Origin: Rhizobiales bacterium 62-17
GTDB lineage: Bacteria > Pseudomonadota > Alphaproteobacteria > Rhizobiales > Beijerinckiaceae
Length of the DNA: 32,411 nt
Direction: 5' to 3'
Assembly: GCA_001898965.1 (NCBI GenBank)
Contig: MKVW01000003.1
Span: forward strand, 833,391-865,801
Part shown: one piece after another, positions 7,339-16,030 of the stretch
Layout of the letters: every line of letters begins with the position of its first letter
Position numbering within the stretch: the first letter of the stretch is position 1
Position numbers and translations under genes: made by a program
Notes under the pieces: model-generated
What the model saw: only the letters and a program-made list of their open reading frames with translations
The model's database searches: none
What the model was told of the DNA's origin: nothing

Positions 7339-8502
7339 TTGACAGGGCGCCATTTTTTGCAGATTCCCGGCCCGACGAACGTTCCGGACCGTGTGTTGCA
7401 GGCCATCGGACGCCCGACGATCGATCATCGCGGTCCTGATTTCGCCGAACTGACCCATGGCGTGCTCGCCGGCCTGAAAAAGCTTTGCGATTGTTCGGGC
7501 GACGTCTTCCTCTACCCGGCCTCGGGAACGGGGGCTTGGGAAGCGGCGCTGGTCAATACCACCTCACCCGGCGACACCGTTCTCATGTATGAGACCGGCC
7601 ACTTCGCGAAGCTGTGGAGCGAGCTGGCGCAAAACCTTGGTCTCAAGGCCCAAATCATTCCAGGCTCGTGGCGCAGCGGCGCCGATGCCAACGCCATTGC
7701 GGATGCTCTGAAACAAGACCCCGATCATCAGATCCGCGCCGTCTGCGTCGTCCATAACGAGACCTCCACCGGCTGCGTCAGCCCCATCGATGATGTGCGC
7801 GCGGCCTTGGACGCGACCGGCCACCCTGCCCTCCTGCTGGTCGATACGATCTCGTCGCTCGGCTCGATCCCTTACAGTCACGATCGCTTCGGCGCCGACG
7901 TAACCATCGGCTGTTCGCAAAAGGGGCTGATGCTGCCGCCCGGCCTGTCGTTTAACGCGGTCGGCGCCAAGGCCATGGAAGCGGCGAAACAGGCGCGCAT
8001 GGTGCGGTCCTATTGGTCCTGGCCCGCCATGGCGGCCGCCAACCGCTCCGGCGCCTTCCCCTACACGCCCTCCACCAACCTGCTCTTTGGCTTGCGGGAA
8101 GCGCTGGCGATTTTCGAGGAAGAAGGTTTGGCCTCCATTCTCGCGCGCCATTCCCGGCATGCCGCCGCCACGCGTGCGGCCGTTGCGGCCTGGGGGCTTG
8201 AGACGGTGTGCACCACGCCAAATCACCATTCGTCATCGCTGACGGCCGTCTTCCTGCCCGAAGGACATTCGGCCGACGCGTTCCGTGCCGTCGTCCTCAA
8301 GACATTCAACATGTCGCTGGGCAACGGCCTTTCGCGCCTTGCCGACAAAGTGTTCCGGATCGGTCATCTCGGTGACTTCAACGATCTGATGCTCGCCGGC
8401 ACTTTGTCCGGCGTGGAAATGGGACTGGCGCTGTGTCAGGCGCCCCATCGCGCGGGCGGCGTTCAGGCCGCCCTCGCGCATCTGCAAAAGAGCCTGCCCT
8501 GA
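7339..8502 (+). CDS. PLP-dependent aminotransferase, serine-glyoxylate aminotransferase (SgaA)-like
   Basis: The start is TTG at 7339, because GGGAGG lies 5 nt upstream and the family N-terminus (HFLQIPGPTNVPDRVLQAIG) begins right after; 387 residues. Fold-type I class V features are clear: 'FLYPASGTGAWEAALVNT' (PLP phosphate and ring contacts), 'VCVVHNETSTGCVSPID', 'LLVDTISSLGSIP' and the Schiff-base lysine in 'GCSQKGLMLPPGL' (Lys195). These strings match methylotroph SgaA as I remember it, better than pyridoxamine-pyruvate aminotransferase. Predicted reaction: amino donor plus glyoxylate or another 2-oxo acid. No other serine-cycle genes are nearby. First gene of an operon with an FAD enzyme and a Bug protein, so the physiological substrate may differ from serine. 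Confidence 0.88.
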   Translation: MTGRHFLQIPGPTNVPDRVLQAIGRPTIDHRGPDFAELTHGVLAGLKKLCDCSGDVFLYPASGTGAWEAALVNTTSPGDTVLMYETGHFAKLWSELAQNLGLKAQIIPGSWRSGADANAIADALKQDPDHQIRAVCVVHNETSTGCVSPIDDVRAALDATGHPALLLVDTISSLGSIPYSHDRFGADVTIGCSQKGLMLPPGLSFNAVGAKAMEAAKQARMVRSYWSWPAMAAANRSGAFPYTPSTNLLFGLREALAIFEEEGLASILARHSRHAAATRAAVAAWGLETVCTTPNHHSSSLTAVFLPEGHSADAFRAVVLKTFNMSLGNGLSRLADKVFRIGHLGDFNDLMLAGTLSGVEMGLALCQAPHRAGGVQAALAHLQKSLP

Positions 8503-8526
8503 AAAACGAGGCCGAGGAAACGCCGC

Positions 8527-9927
8527 ATGAGCACGTATACGTTGAAGCGTGAAATCCCGATCGAGGATGAATTCGATGTCGTCGTCGCCGGCGGTGGCCC
8601 GGCTGGAACGGCCGCAGCCGTCTGTGCCGCGCGTCTCGGCGCCAAAGTCCTGCTGCTGGAAGCCACCGGCTGCCTCGGCGGCATGGGCACGTCTGGTCTC
8701 GTGACGACGTTCGGGCCTATCTCCGACGGCAAGCAGATGCTGGTCGGTGGCCTCATGAAGCAGATCGTCTTGGCCCTGCAACAGCGCGGCCAGCTCGGCC
8801 CGCATGTCGTGCCGGAATATCTGCATAGCCAGCTCAACCGATGGGTGCCCTTCAAACCGGAAGGGTTGAAGCGGCTGCTCGATGAACTGGTTCAGGATGC
8901 CGGCGTCGACGTACGTTTTTTCACCCGCGTCATCGATGCGGAAGTGACGGACACGAAGATCGACGGTGTCGTCATCAGCAATGTGGAAGGCTATCGCTAT
9001 ATCCGCGCCAAAACCTATGTCGATGCGACGGGCGATGCCGCTTTGTCCGATCTCTGCGGTGCCGAGTGCAAGGTCATCTTGCGTGACATCGATGCCGTGG
9101 CGCCCAGCACCCTGTGCTCGCTTTATTCCGGCGTGAACTGGGACGATCCGGCCTATGGCGAGGATTGGCGCGGCATCGATGCGGCGAAAGCGCTGTCGAA
9201 GAAGCTTCTCCTCAAAGCGATCGACGACGAGCATTTCACGCAGCCCGATCGGTTCATGCCGGGCATGAACAAGATCGGCAAGCAGGCAGCGCAGCTCAAC
9301 GGCGGCCATGTCTTCAATCTGAACGGGCTTGATGTCCGGTCGCTGTCGGACGGCATGATTTTCGGACGCAAGCTCGCGGTCGAATACGAGTCTTTCTTCC
9401 GCAAATATATGCCGGGTTGCGAAAACATCGAACTGCTGTCGACCGCGCCTGTCATGGGTGTTCGCGATACCCGGCGTATCGTCGGCGAATTCGAGCTGCT
9501 GTTCGAGGACTATACCAGCGGCCGGCAATTTCCCGATCAGATCGCCGTCTATAACCGACCGACCGACGTGCATCCGACCGATACCTCCGAAAAAGAGTTC
9601 AAGCGCTTCACCCAGGATTTCGAGGGCAAGCACGGGTTGGGTGTCGGGCAAAGCCTCGGCATTCCCTATAGCATTCTGGTGCCGAAGGGATGGACGAACC
9701 TCTGGGTCGCCGGCCGGTGTCATTCCAGCGACACCAAGGTGCATGGCTCGATTCGCGCGCAATCGGCCGCCTATATGATGGGGCAAGCGGCCGGCACCGC
9801 AGCCGTGCAAAGCATCGCCACCGGGCAACCTGCTTGCGATCTCGACACCGAAGACCTGGTGCTGCGTCTGCGCGAGCAAGGCGCCAACCTGCCGCAACCC
9901 ACATTAAGCAAAACGATGACGCGTTGA
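8527..9927 (+). CDS. FAD-dependent oxidoreductase (FAD_oxidored-type)
   Basis: A 466-residue protein with GAGGAA upstream of its ATG, 24 bp after the aminotransferase stop. The Rossmann dinucleotide site is 'DVVVAGGGPAGTAAAVCAARLG' (GGGPAG at 22-27) with the ribose-binding acid at Glu45. It is followed by 'GCLGGMGTSG' (48-57), the flavin-contact motif of the large FAD_oxidored group. 'YVDATGDAALSDLCGA' and the C-terminal 'NLWVAGRCHSSDTKVHGSIRAQSAAYMMGQAAGTAA' form the second FAD-binding part. The substrate is not predictable. Its place between an aminotransferase and a carboxylate-binding protein suggests oxidation of an imported hydroxy or amino acid. No signal peptide, so cytoplasmic. Confidence 0.88.
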   Translation: MSTYTLKREIPIEDEFDVVVAGGGPAGTAAAVCAARLGAKVLLLEATGCLGGMGTSGLVTTFGPISDGKQMLVGGLMKQIVLALQQRGQLGPHVVPEYLHSQLNRWVPFKPEGLKRLLDELVQDAGVDVRFFTRVIDAEVTDTKIDGVVISNVEGYRYIRAKTYVDATGDAALSDLCGAECKVILRDIDAVAPSTLCSLYSGVNWDDPAYGEDWRGIDAAKALSKKLLLKAIDDEHFTQPDRFMPGMNKIGKQAAQLNGGHVFNLNGLDVRSLSDGMIFGRKLAVEYESFFRKYMPGCENIELLSTAPVMGVRDTRRIVGEFELLFEDYTSGRQFPDQIAVYNRPTDVHPTDTSEKEFKRFTQDFEGKHGLGVGQSLGIPYSILVPKGWTNLWVAGRCHSSDTKVHGSIRAQSAAYMMGQAAGTAAVQSIATGQPACDLDTEDLVLRLREQGANLPQPTLSKTMTR

Positions 9928-9946
9928 CACGATCGGGGAGGATCGC

Positions 9947-10978
9947 ATGCAACTGAAGAAATCGACGCTCACGGCCCTATTGGCCATCACGACATTGACG
10001 CTCGCAGCGCCGCGCGCCAGCGCATCGGACGGCTATTACGCCGGCAAAACGGTGACGATCCTGGTCGGCACGGACGAGTCCGGCGGCTACAGTCTCTATT
10101 CGCGCCTCATCGCCTCTTATCTCGGCCGCTACCTGCCGGGGTCTCCGGCCGTCATCGTGCGTAACATGCCAGGTGCCGGCGGCAGCACTGCCGCCGCCTA
10201 TATGACACGGCAAGCGCCGCGCGATGGCACCATCATCGCGACAATCCCCGCGAACGCGATGATGGATCGCCTGTTCGGCCGAAAAGTTCAGGCCGATCCA
10301 ACGCAATTCGGCTTTATCGGCGGCGCGGAACGCGGCTCGCGTCTCTGCCTCACCTCGGCGCGCTCGGAGGTGAAGACATTGCAAGAGGCGATGACGCGCA
10401 AAGCGATCATCGGCACGACGGCACAAGGCAGCCCGACCACAGATTACGCCAACTCTCTCAAACGATCGACGGGTGTGAAGTTCGACATCGTTTATGGCTA
10501 TAGCGGACCAGGCAGCCTGTATTACGCCATGGAGCGCGGTGAGATCGATGGTGTGTGCGGCGTCGACTGGACGGCGCTGAAGGCGCAAAAGCCAAACTGG
10601 GTGCGCGACAAGACCGTCAACATCCTCGTCCAGTTCAACGAAAACCCGAATGAAGAGCTTCAGGCGCTCGGCGTGCCTCAGCCCTGGCCACTCATCAAGG
10701 ACGATCTCGATCGGCAAGCCGTTCTCATGATGGTCAACTTCCAGCAGGCTTTCGGCAAAGCCTATATCGCGCCGCCGCAGACGCCAGAGGAACATCTTAC
10801 GCTTCTGCGAACGGGTTTCGCCGAGGTTTTGCAGGACAAGCAGTTTCTCGCCGATGCGGAGAAGCAACAGCTCGAAATCTATAGCGTGAAGGCCGACGAA
10901 GTGCAGGAAACGGTGCTCAAACTCTATCGCGCGCCGCAGGCGGTCGTGGACCGTCTCAAGACACTGACAGGAGAGTAA
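9947..10978 (+). CDS. Bug/TctC-type periplasmic solute-binding protein
   Basis: A 343-residue protein with GGGGAGG before ATG at 9947, 19 bp after the FAD oxidoreductase stop. A signal peptide ends at about residue 26 (APRASA). Family features are 'KTVTILVGTDESGGYSLYSRLIASYLGRYLPG', 'VIVRNMPGAGGSTAAAYM' and 'APRDGTIIATIPANAMMD'. These proteins bind carboxylates with two water-bridged loops and normally serve TctA/TctB tripartite tricarboxylate transporters. Neither membrane subunit is present here. It is a divergent Bug member: the usual 'ia.aFpPGG..D' is replaced by a 'VGTDESGGYSLY' loop. Last gene of the GntR-linked operon; a hairpin follows. Confidence 0.85.
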   Translation: MQLKKSTLTALLAITTLTLAAPRASASDGYYAGKTVTILVGTDESGGYSLYSRLIASYLGRYLPGSPAVIVRNMPGAGGSTAAAYMTRQAPRDGTIIATIPANAMMDRLFGRKVQADPTQFGFIGGAERGSRLCLTSARSEVKTLQEAMTRKAIIGTTAQGSPTTDYANSLKRSTGVKFDIVYGYSGPGSLYYAMERGEIDGVCGVDWTALKAQKPNWVRDKTVNILVQFNENPNEELQALGVPQPWPLIKDDLDRQAVLMMVNFQQAFGKAYIAPPQTPEEHLTLLRTGFAEVLQDKQFLADAEKQQLEIYSVKADEVQETVLKLYRAPQAVVDRLKTLTGE

Positions 10979-10991
10979 CCGTGTCGAACAT

Positions 10992-11017
10992 GATGCGGCG
11001 GCATCGACCGCCGCATC
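10992..11017. terminator. Hairpin between convergent genes
   Basis: GATGCGGCGG and CCGCCGCATC form a perfect 10-bp stem with loop CATCGA. It lies 13 bp after the Bug gene stop and 9 bp beyond the end of the convergent small secreted protein gene. There is no U-tract, so it may act as an mRNA 3' stabiliser or a Rho-associated end rather than a classic intrinsic terminator. Confidence 0.6.
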
Positions 11018-11026
11018 GTCCATCGA

Positions 11027-11290
11027 TCAGGTGCAGATCATCAGGTTGACCCACTCCAAGCCTTCGCCAAACACCGGCTTTTGGATCATGCTTCGATAGC
11101 AGTTCGACGGGATCGGCTGCTCCGGGGCAGCAGGAGCCGCTTGATGATCAGCCGGCACGGCATAGTGAACTGGGTGATGGACGGCGACATGAGACGCCGC
11201 CGCGGCGGCAAATACTGAAGAGCTTGCGAAGCTCGGAATCAGAGCAATGGCAACGATGGCCGCAGCAAGTCGCTTCGGACGATTTAACAT
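11027..11290 (-). CDS. Small secreted His-rich protein of unknown function
   Basis: An 87-residue product. AGGGAG lies 7 nt before the ATG at 11290. The N-terminus is a good signal peptide (MLNRPKRLAAAIVAIALIPSFASSSVFAAAAA, cleavage near 28-32). The predicted mature part is only about 55 residues and begins with a cluster of five His in seventeen residues (H-VAV-HH-PV-H-YAVPAD-H). Two cysteines follow (SNCYRS and the penultimate MICT), which could form a disulfide. I do not recognise the family. The signal peptide and RBS make it a real gene. Metal binding is only a suggestion from the His cluster. It stands alone, with over 500 bp of non-coding DNA upstream. Confidence 0.7.
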   Translation of the reverse strand: MLNRPKRLAAAIVAIALIPSFASSSVFAAAAASHVAVHHPVHYAVPADHQAAPAAPEQPIPSNCYRSMIQKPVFGEGLEWVNLMICT

Positions 11291-11828
11291 GGCGAATCTC
11301 CCTAGTTATTTTCGATGCCTCAACTGCTCCACAATTGCGAATGCACTCGGGCTTAATTTTGTCGACCTTGCCACCGTGCATGAACATTCGGTAATGCGAT
11401 AACGATGCGTTGAATGACTTATCGTTGCGCCGCAACGAGTTTATGAATCGACTAATCGCTTCGCGACGATTACCAATCGCGGCTTTGTGATTGTCGTTCG
11501 CAGCAAACGAACGCACTCATTTTACCCGCTGCAAAATTGCATCGCCTCTATTTCATGATGCAACCTCACGCCTTCGCCGTTGTAAATCGCAGAGACGATG
11601 AACGAACGCTCTTCATTCATCGCTCCTCCTCTGGTGTCGGCACGTGATCCTGCGACCGCATTGAAGCCGCGCACTCATGCAAAGATTTGCGAAAGCACCC
11701 TTCGCCAGTGGTGAAACTAAGGGCTTACGTCCGGACGCGTTCTTTTTTCCGTATTGCTCTGGTCAGCGACCTAAATTTCGTATCATCATCACGGATCACG
11801 ATCGCAGAGCCATAGTGGGGAGGAGACC
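11291..11828. other. 538-bp intergenic region, no gene recognised
   Basis: This lies between the divergent small secreted protein gene and the second Bug gene. Neither strand shows a frame with an RBS and a family signature. It contains a small palindrome (CGTTGC-GCC-GCAACG, 11423-11437) and several short AT-rich stretches; it must contain the promoters of both flanking genes, but none can be assigned confidently. A small RNA cannot be excluded. Confidence 0.5.
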
Positions 11829-12812
11829 ATGGATCGTCGCGAGATCATTGCCGGACTGACCGCCATCTCGGCAGGCGCGTGCCTGCCTCACTTCGCTGCC
11901 GCGCAAGGGGCTTGGCCGGAGCAGAACATCACGATGATCGTGCCCTTCCCGCCTGGTGGACAGGCCGATCTGGCCGCGCGGCCTGTCGCGCAATCGCTGG
12001 AGAAATTGCTCGGCAGATCCATCGTGGTCGACAACCGCGGTGGCGGCGGCGGCGCGATCGGCAATGCCGCGACCGCGCGCGCAACCCCCGATGGCTATAC
12101 GCTGCTGATGACATTGTCCTCTCTCGCGGTGCTGCCGGAAGCCGCGCGCCTGTTCGACCGCCCGTCGCCCTACGAAGTGACGCAGCTTGCGCCCATCGCC
12201 CGTGTCCTGGCTGATCCGACTTTGCTCGCCGTTCCCGCGTCCTCGCCCTGGAAGACGCTGAAGGATTTCGTCGCGGATGCCAAAGCCAGTCCCGGCACCA
12301 TTTCCTACGGCTCGTCGGGATCCTACGGCACGCTGCACATCGCCATGGAAATGTTCGCGGCTTCAGCCGGCATCAAACTTCTGCACGTTCCCTATCGCGG
12401 TGCCGGCCCCGCGCTGAACGATCTGCTCTCCGGCCAACTCAAGGCCCTCGCCTCGGCACCGGGTGTCCTGAAGCCGCATGTCGACTCCGGAGCTTTGCGC
12501 GTTCTCGCCAACTGGGGCGCGCAGCGCATTCCTTCCTTCCCCGACCTGCCGACCTTCAAGGAGCTCGGCTACGAGGATGTCGAATTCTACATCTGGGCCG
12601 GATTGTTCGCACCGAACGGCCTGCCCGCCGCCGTCACGCGCAAGCTCGAAGACGCGATGAAAACGACGATGGCTGATCCCGCGATCCAACAGATCTTCGA
12701 GAAGGCGGGAAGCCCGCCGGCCTATCAAGATGCCGTCGCCTTCAAAGCCTTCGTGGAAGCCGACAGCGCCCGGCTGATCGCTGCGACCAAAAAGATCGGC
12801 AAGGTGGAATAG
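11829..12812 (+). CDS. Bug/TctC-type periplasmic solute-binding protein (parent of the 16031 fragment)
   Basis: A 327-residue canonical Bug protein. GGGGAGGAG precedes ATG at 11829. The export signal 'MDRREIIAGLTAISAGACLPHFAAAQ' begins with an RR pair, possibly Tat-type. Signature elements: 'ITMIVPFPPGGQADLAARPVAQSLEKLLG', 'VVDNRGGGGGAIGNAATARATPDGYTLLM', 'LKDFVADAKASPGTISYGSSGSYGTLHIAMEMF' and 'HVPYRGAGPALNDLLSGQLKAL'. Expected ligand: a carboxylate. No TctA/TctB partner lies beside it. Its last 0.3 kb recurs as a frameshifted copy at 16031-16327. The neighbouring MFS gene is convergent, 76 bp away. Confidence 0.93.
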   Translation: MDRREIIAGLTAISAGACLPHFAAAQGAWPEQNITMIVPFPPGGQADLAARPVAQSLEKLLGRSIVVDNRGGGGGAIGNAATARATPDGYTLLMTLSSLAVLPEAARLFDRPSPYEVTQLAPIARVLADPTLLAVPASSPWKTLKDFVADAKASPGTISYGSSGSYGTLHIAMEMFAASAGIKLLHVPYRGAGPALNDLLSGQLKALASAPGVLKPHVDSGALRVLANWGAQRIPSFPDLPTFKELGYEDVEFYIWAGLFAPNGLPAAVTRKLEDAMKTTMADPAIQQIFEKAGSPPAYQDAVAFKAFVEADSARLIAATKKIGKVE

Positions 12813-12888
12813 CCGGTGCAAGCACCATGGCGTAAAGAAACTTAAAGTTTGCACCGTAAGCCTATATCTTTCTGGAGGAGCACGGACG

Positions 12889-14310
12889 CTAGCGCTCTGG
12901 ATCGTCGATCAACAATATGGCGCAGAGAGCGGCCGCCATCGCCAGTGCGGCGCCCGCCATCGCTGCGAGATGAAACGCGCCAATGAGCGCTGCTCCCGTC
13001 GCCGATAGAACGATCCCTAAAAGCGCTGTCGCAACCAAAGCGCCGACGCGCGCCAAAGCACTGTTGAGGCCCGAAGCCGATCCGGTGTGTTGTTCATCCA
13101 CCGACCCCAGAACAGCTGTCGTCAGGGGCGCCACGGCGCATGACATGCCGAGCGCGATGACGAAAAGCGCGGGAAAGACGGTCATCCAATAATCAGCATC
13201 AGCGTCGACGCGCAGCAACAGCAGATGCCCCACCGCGACACCTATGGTCCCTACGGCAAGCGGAAGCTTCGGGCCGACGCGACCAGAGAAGGCGCCGATC
13301 GTCGGCGAAGCGATAGCCATCACCAGCGGAAAAGGCAGCATCGCCGCTCCCGCTGCCGTCGCCGAATACTGGGCCGATTGGATCAGCACGTAAGGCAGAA
13401 GAACCAGCAGCCCGCCGAGTGCCCCATATAAAAGCAATGTCAGAAGCGACAATCCGACAAAAGTCGTCGACGCAAACAGCGCAAGCGGCATCATGGCATG
13501 ATCGCCCCGTCGGCCTTCGAGAACGATGAACCCGACGAGAAGCACGCTTCCCAGAGCAACCGCGACGACCGCAGGCGAGGTCCATCCTGTTGGTCCCGAG
13601 CCGATCGTGAGGCCCCAGGTCAATGCGCCCAATGCGACCGCGGCAAGCATACTGCCGGCCACATCCAATGCGCCCTTCCCACTGTCAGTGCGCGGCACGC
13701 GAATATAGGCCAAAGCCAACGCGATGGCGGCCAGCGCCAGCGGAAGGTTGATCAGGAAAATGGCGCGCCATCCGGTGAGATCAATCAACCATCCGCCAAG
13801 CACCGGCCCCACGGCGCCCATGATCGCACCAGCCGCCGCCCAGATGCCGATGGCCCGCCCGCGCGCCTCGTCCGAAAAGGACTCGCCGAGGATCGCCAGA
13901 CTATTGGGCAGCAGGAGCGCGGCGCCCGTTCCTTGCAGGACCCGTCCGATCAACAACCACGAAAGCGTTGGCGCAAGTGCGCAGAGGAGTGACGAAGCCG
14001 CGAACAGCAGCATGCCCAAAATCAAAATCCGCCGCCGCCCAAAACGATCGCCAGCGCCACCGCCAAACAGCAGCAAGGCGCTCGCCGGCAATAGATAAGC
14101 GTTGATCACCCACTGGAGATCCGCCGAACCAACGTGGAACGAGGCTTCGATCGTCGGCAGGCCGACATTGACGACCGAACCGTCGACGAACGCCAGCCCC
14201 GACGCAAGGACCGTCGTCGCCAACACAAGATTGGGATGTTCAGCCGGAGAACGCGCCTGTTCTGCCTGGGCAGAAGCCACATCGCAGCTTGCATTCACAC
14301 CGAAACTCAT
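12889..14310 (-). CDS. MFS efflux transporter, DHA2 (EmrB/QacA) family
   Basis: 473 residues with about 14 hydrophobic segments, as in DHA2 drug:H+ antiporters. Visible motifs are 'LDAS'-region equivalent 'ASGLAFVDGSVVNVGLPTIE' in the first helix, motif A 'GGGAGDRFGRRRILILG', and motif C-like 'GAIMGAVGPVLGGWLIDLTGWRAIFLINLPL'. Predicted inner-membrane export of toxic organic compounds. A cytoplasmic N-terminal stretch of about 28 residues precedes helix 1. It is divergent from the AAHS-type importer, with 301 bp between. No EmrA-type membrane fusion partner and no adjacent regulator are seen. Substrate unknown. Confidence 0.92.
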   Translation of the reverse strand: MSFGVNASCDVASAQAEQARSPAEHPNLVLATTVLASGLAFVDGSVVNVGLPTIEASFHVGSADLQWVINAYLLPASALLLFGGGAGDRFGRRRILILGMLLFAASSLLCALAPTLSWLLIGRVLQGTGAALLLPNSLAILGESFSDEARGRAIGIWAAAGAIMGAVGPVLGGWLIDLTGWRAIFLINLPLALAAIALALAYIRVPRTDSGKGALDVAGSMLAAVALGALTWGLTIGSGPTGWTSPAVVAVALGSVLLVGFIVLEGRRGDHAMMPLALFASTTFVGLSLLTLLLYGALGGLLVLLPYVLIQSAQYSATAAGAAMLPFPLVMAIASPTIGAFSGRVGPKLPLAVGTIGVAVGHLLLLRVDADADYWMTVFPALFVIALGMSCAVAPLTTAVLGSVDEQHTGSASGLNSALARVGALVATALLGIVLSATGAALIGAFHLAAMAGAALAMAAALCAILLIDDPER

Positions 14311-14611
14311 GCGGGCCCGATCTCACACAGCTGTCGGCACGACGGGTATAGATCGTCGCGTCACGTCACATTGTCGCTTCGTATCCCGATGATATTAGGC
14401 CGAGGAGCGCGCAAAAGAAATTACCCGGCTCAAAAGTGTCGGGACTGCAATCCGAAAACCATCATCGGCGTAATACTCAGCACGAGCCTTACTTGTAAGA
14501 TCTTGACGCGAGTGACAGATCGATATCTTCCAGTTAAGCCTGTGACAGGCTCCAGCAACGACACGCTCAACATCTAGCTGGCTCAAATCATACCTCTTGG
14601 AGGGACGCCCC
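14311..14611. promoter_or_regulatory. Divergent promoter region between two MFS genes
   Basis: 301 bp with no gene recognised. It contains a perfect inverted repeat AGCCTG-TGA-CAGGCT at 14537-14551, about 60 bp upstream of the AAHS MFS start, which could be an operator. A TTGACG at about 14505 could be a -35 for the rightward gene, but no well-spaced -10 is convincing. Confidence 0.4.
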
Positions 14612-15973
14612 GTGCAACAATCCGCAACGATCAACATTGACGATTTGGTCGATAGTCAAAAAATCACGGGCTTCAATTGGCTTTTGGTTTTCTGGTGTTT
14701 TGTCATCACCCTCATCGACGGCTACGACATTTCGGCGGCGCCTGCGGCCGGCCCCTTCTTTGTGCGTGACTGGCACCTCGCTTCACCGGCGGCGCTGACA
14801 TTCCCATTCAGCGCGACCAATTTCGGCGTGCTGTTCGGTGCGCCGCTCTTTGGCTGGATCGGCGACCGTTACGGCCGGAAGATCGCGATCATCCTGTCGC
14901 TCATCGTCTTCGGTCTGTTTACGATGCTTGTCGCTGTGGCGAATTCTGTCGACCATCTCACCTGGGCGAGGTTCCTGACCGGCTTTGGAGTCGGCGGCGT
15001 GGTTTCAAACACGATCTCGCTGAACGCGGAAATGGCACCGCGGCGCGTGCGCGCAACGTTCATCATTCTGATGTTCATCGGCACGACGCTCGGCGGCATT
15101 TTTCCACCCATCGTCGCCAATACATTGGTCGCCACTTACGATTGGCCGATCATCTTCTGGATCGGCGGCATTGTGCCGCTCGTGATCGCCGCCCTCTCAT
15201 TCTTCATTCTGCCCGAGTCGATCAAATATCTCAGCCTGGTTCCCTCGCGGCGGGCTGAGATGGTGCGTCTGGCGGCGCGCATGGGAACGACGATCGGACC
15301 TAACGACGTCATCGTCTCCGCAAGCCACAATCGGGACAAGGCGCGCTTCATCGATCTGTTCGTCGGTAAATTCGCGTTGATCACGCCGCTCATGTGGCTG
15401 CTGTTTGCGATCAACCTGATGGTGTTCTATTTCGTCAACATCTGGTTGCAGACGATCATCACCCCTGCCTTGATCAAGGCTGGCGGAAATGCCGCCACGG
15501 CGCAGAATGCCGGCCTCATGTTCCAGCTCGGCGGCTCAGTCTGCGGGCTCGTCATGTGCCGGTTTGTCGACAAGATGGGATTGCGGCCGGTCATTCTGCT
15601 CATCCTTCTCGGCATCCCATCGACGGCAGCGATCGGATATTTAGCAACAACGCCCTGGCTGGTGTGGATCACCTTCGTCTCAGGATTTTGCCTGCTCGGC
15701 ATCCAGTTCGGCCTCAATGCGACGGCGGGCATTATGTACCCGACCCACGTCCGCGCGCTGGGCGTTGGCTATGCTTTCGGTATCGGACGCTTCGGCGCCT
15801 TCGGCGGACCGGCACTGGGCGGCATGCTCATCGGAATGAACTTCCCACTTGAGCATCTCTACCTCATTGCCGCCGCACCGTTGGTCATCTCCGTCATCGC
15901 CTGCGTCGTGATGATATTTCTTCACGACACTGGCGCCGATGCTCCGTCCGACGAAACGGTGCTCGCCCATTAA
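14612..15973 (+). CDS. MFS transporter, aromatic acid:H+ symporter (AAHS, PcaK-like) family
   Basis: The start is GTG at 14612, because GGAGGG (14599-14604) sits at proper distance before it; a TTG 15 bp upstream would overlap the ribosome site. 453 residues, 12 hydrophobic segments. AAHS hallmarks: 'ITLIDGYDISAAPAAGPFF' in helix 1 (the D-G-Y-D pair important in PcaK/BenK), 'FGVLFGAPLFGWIGDRYGRKIAII' (motif A) and 'GVGGVVSNTISLNAEMAPRRVRAT'. Likely uptake of benzoate-type acids such as 4-hydroxybenzoate. Catabolic genes for such acids are not adjacent, apart from the monooxygenase 3.5 kb downstream. Confidence 0.92.
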   Translation: MQQSATINIDDLVDSQKITGFNWLLVFWCFVITLIDGYDISAAPAAGPFFVRDWHLASPAALTFPFSATNFGVLFGAPLFGWIGDRYGRKIAIILSLIVFGLFTMLVAVANSVDHLTWARFLTGFGVGGVVSNTISLNAEMAPRRVRATFIILMFIGTTLGGIFPPIVANTLVATYDWPIIFWIGGIVPLVIAALSFFILPESIKYLSLVPSRRAEMVRLAARMGTTIGPNDVIVSASHNRDKARFIDLFVGKFALITPLMWLLFAINLMVFYFVNIWLQTIITPALIKAGGNAATAQNAGLMFQLGGSVCGLVMCRFVDKMGLRPVILLILLGIPSTAAIGYLATTPWLVWITFVSGFCLLGIQFGLNATAGIMYPTHVRALGVGYAFGIGRFGAFGGPALGGMLIGMNFPLEHLYLIAAAPLVISVIACVVMIFLHDTGADAPSDETVLAH

Positions 15974-16030
15974 AGGCCGAGCCAAAGCGCCACGGCAGCA
16001 GCGTAGACGGTTCTGCCGCCTCCGCTGCTC

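Noticed and set aside
8233..9897. 554-codon open frame on the minus strand opposite the aminotransferase end and FAD oxidoreductase
   Set aside because: Antisense shadow; composition is low-complexity and the plus-strand genes have clear cofactor motifs and RBSs.
11423..11437. Palindrome CGTTGC-GCC-GCAACG in the 538-bp intergenic region
   Set aside because: Six-bp arms are too short in GC-rich DNA, with no promoter or gene start at the right distance.
11677..11859. 60-codon frame upstream of the second Bug gene
   Set aside because: Overlaps the Bug start and RBS and has no coding character.
12815..12855. 7-bp inverted repeat GGTGCAA / TTGCACC between the second Bug gene and the DHA2 MFS gene
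   Set aside because: Long 27-nt loop and no U-tract; too weak to call a terminator.
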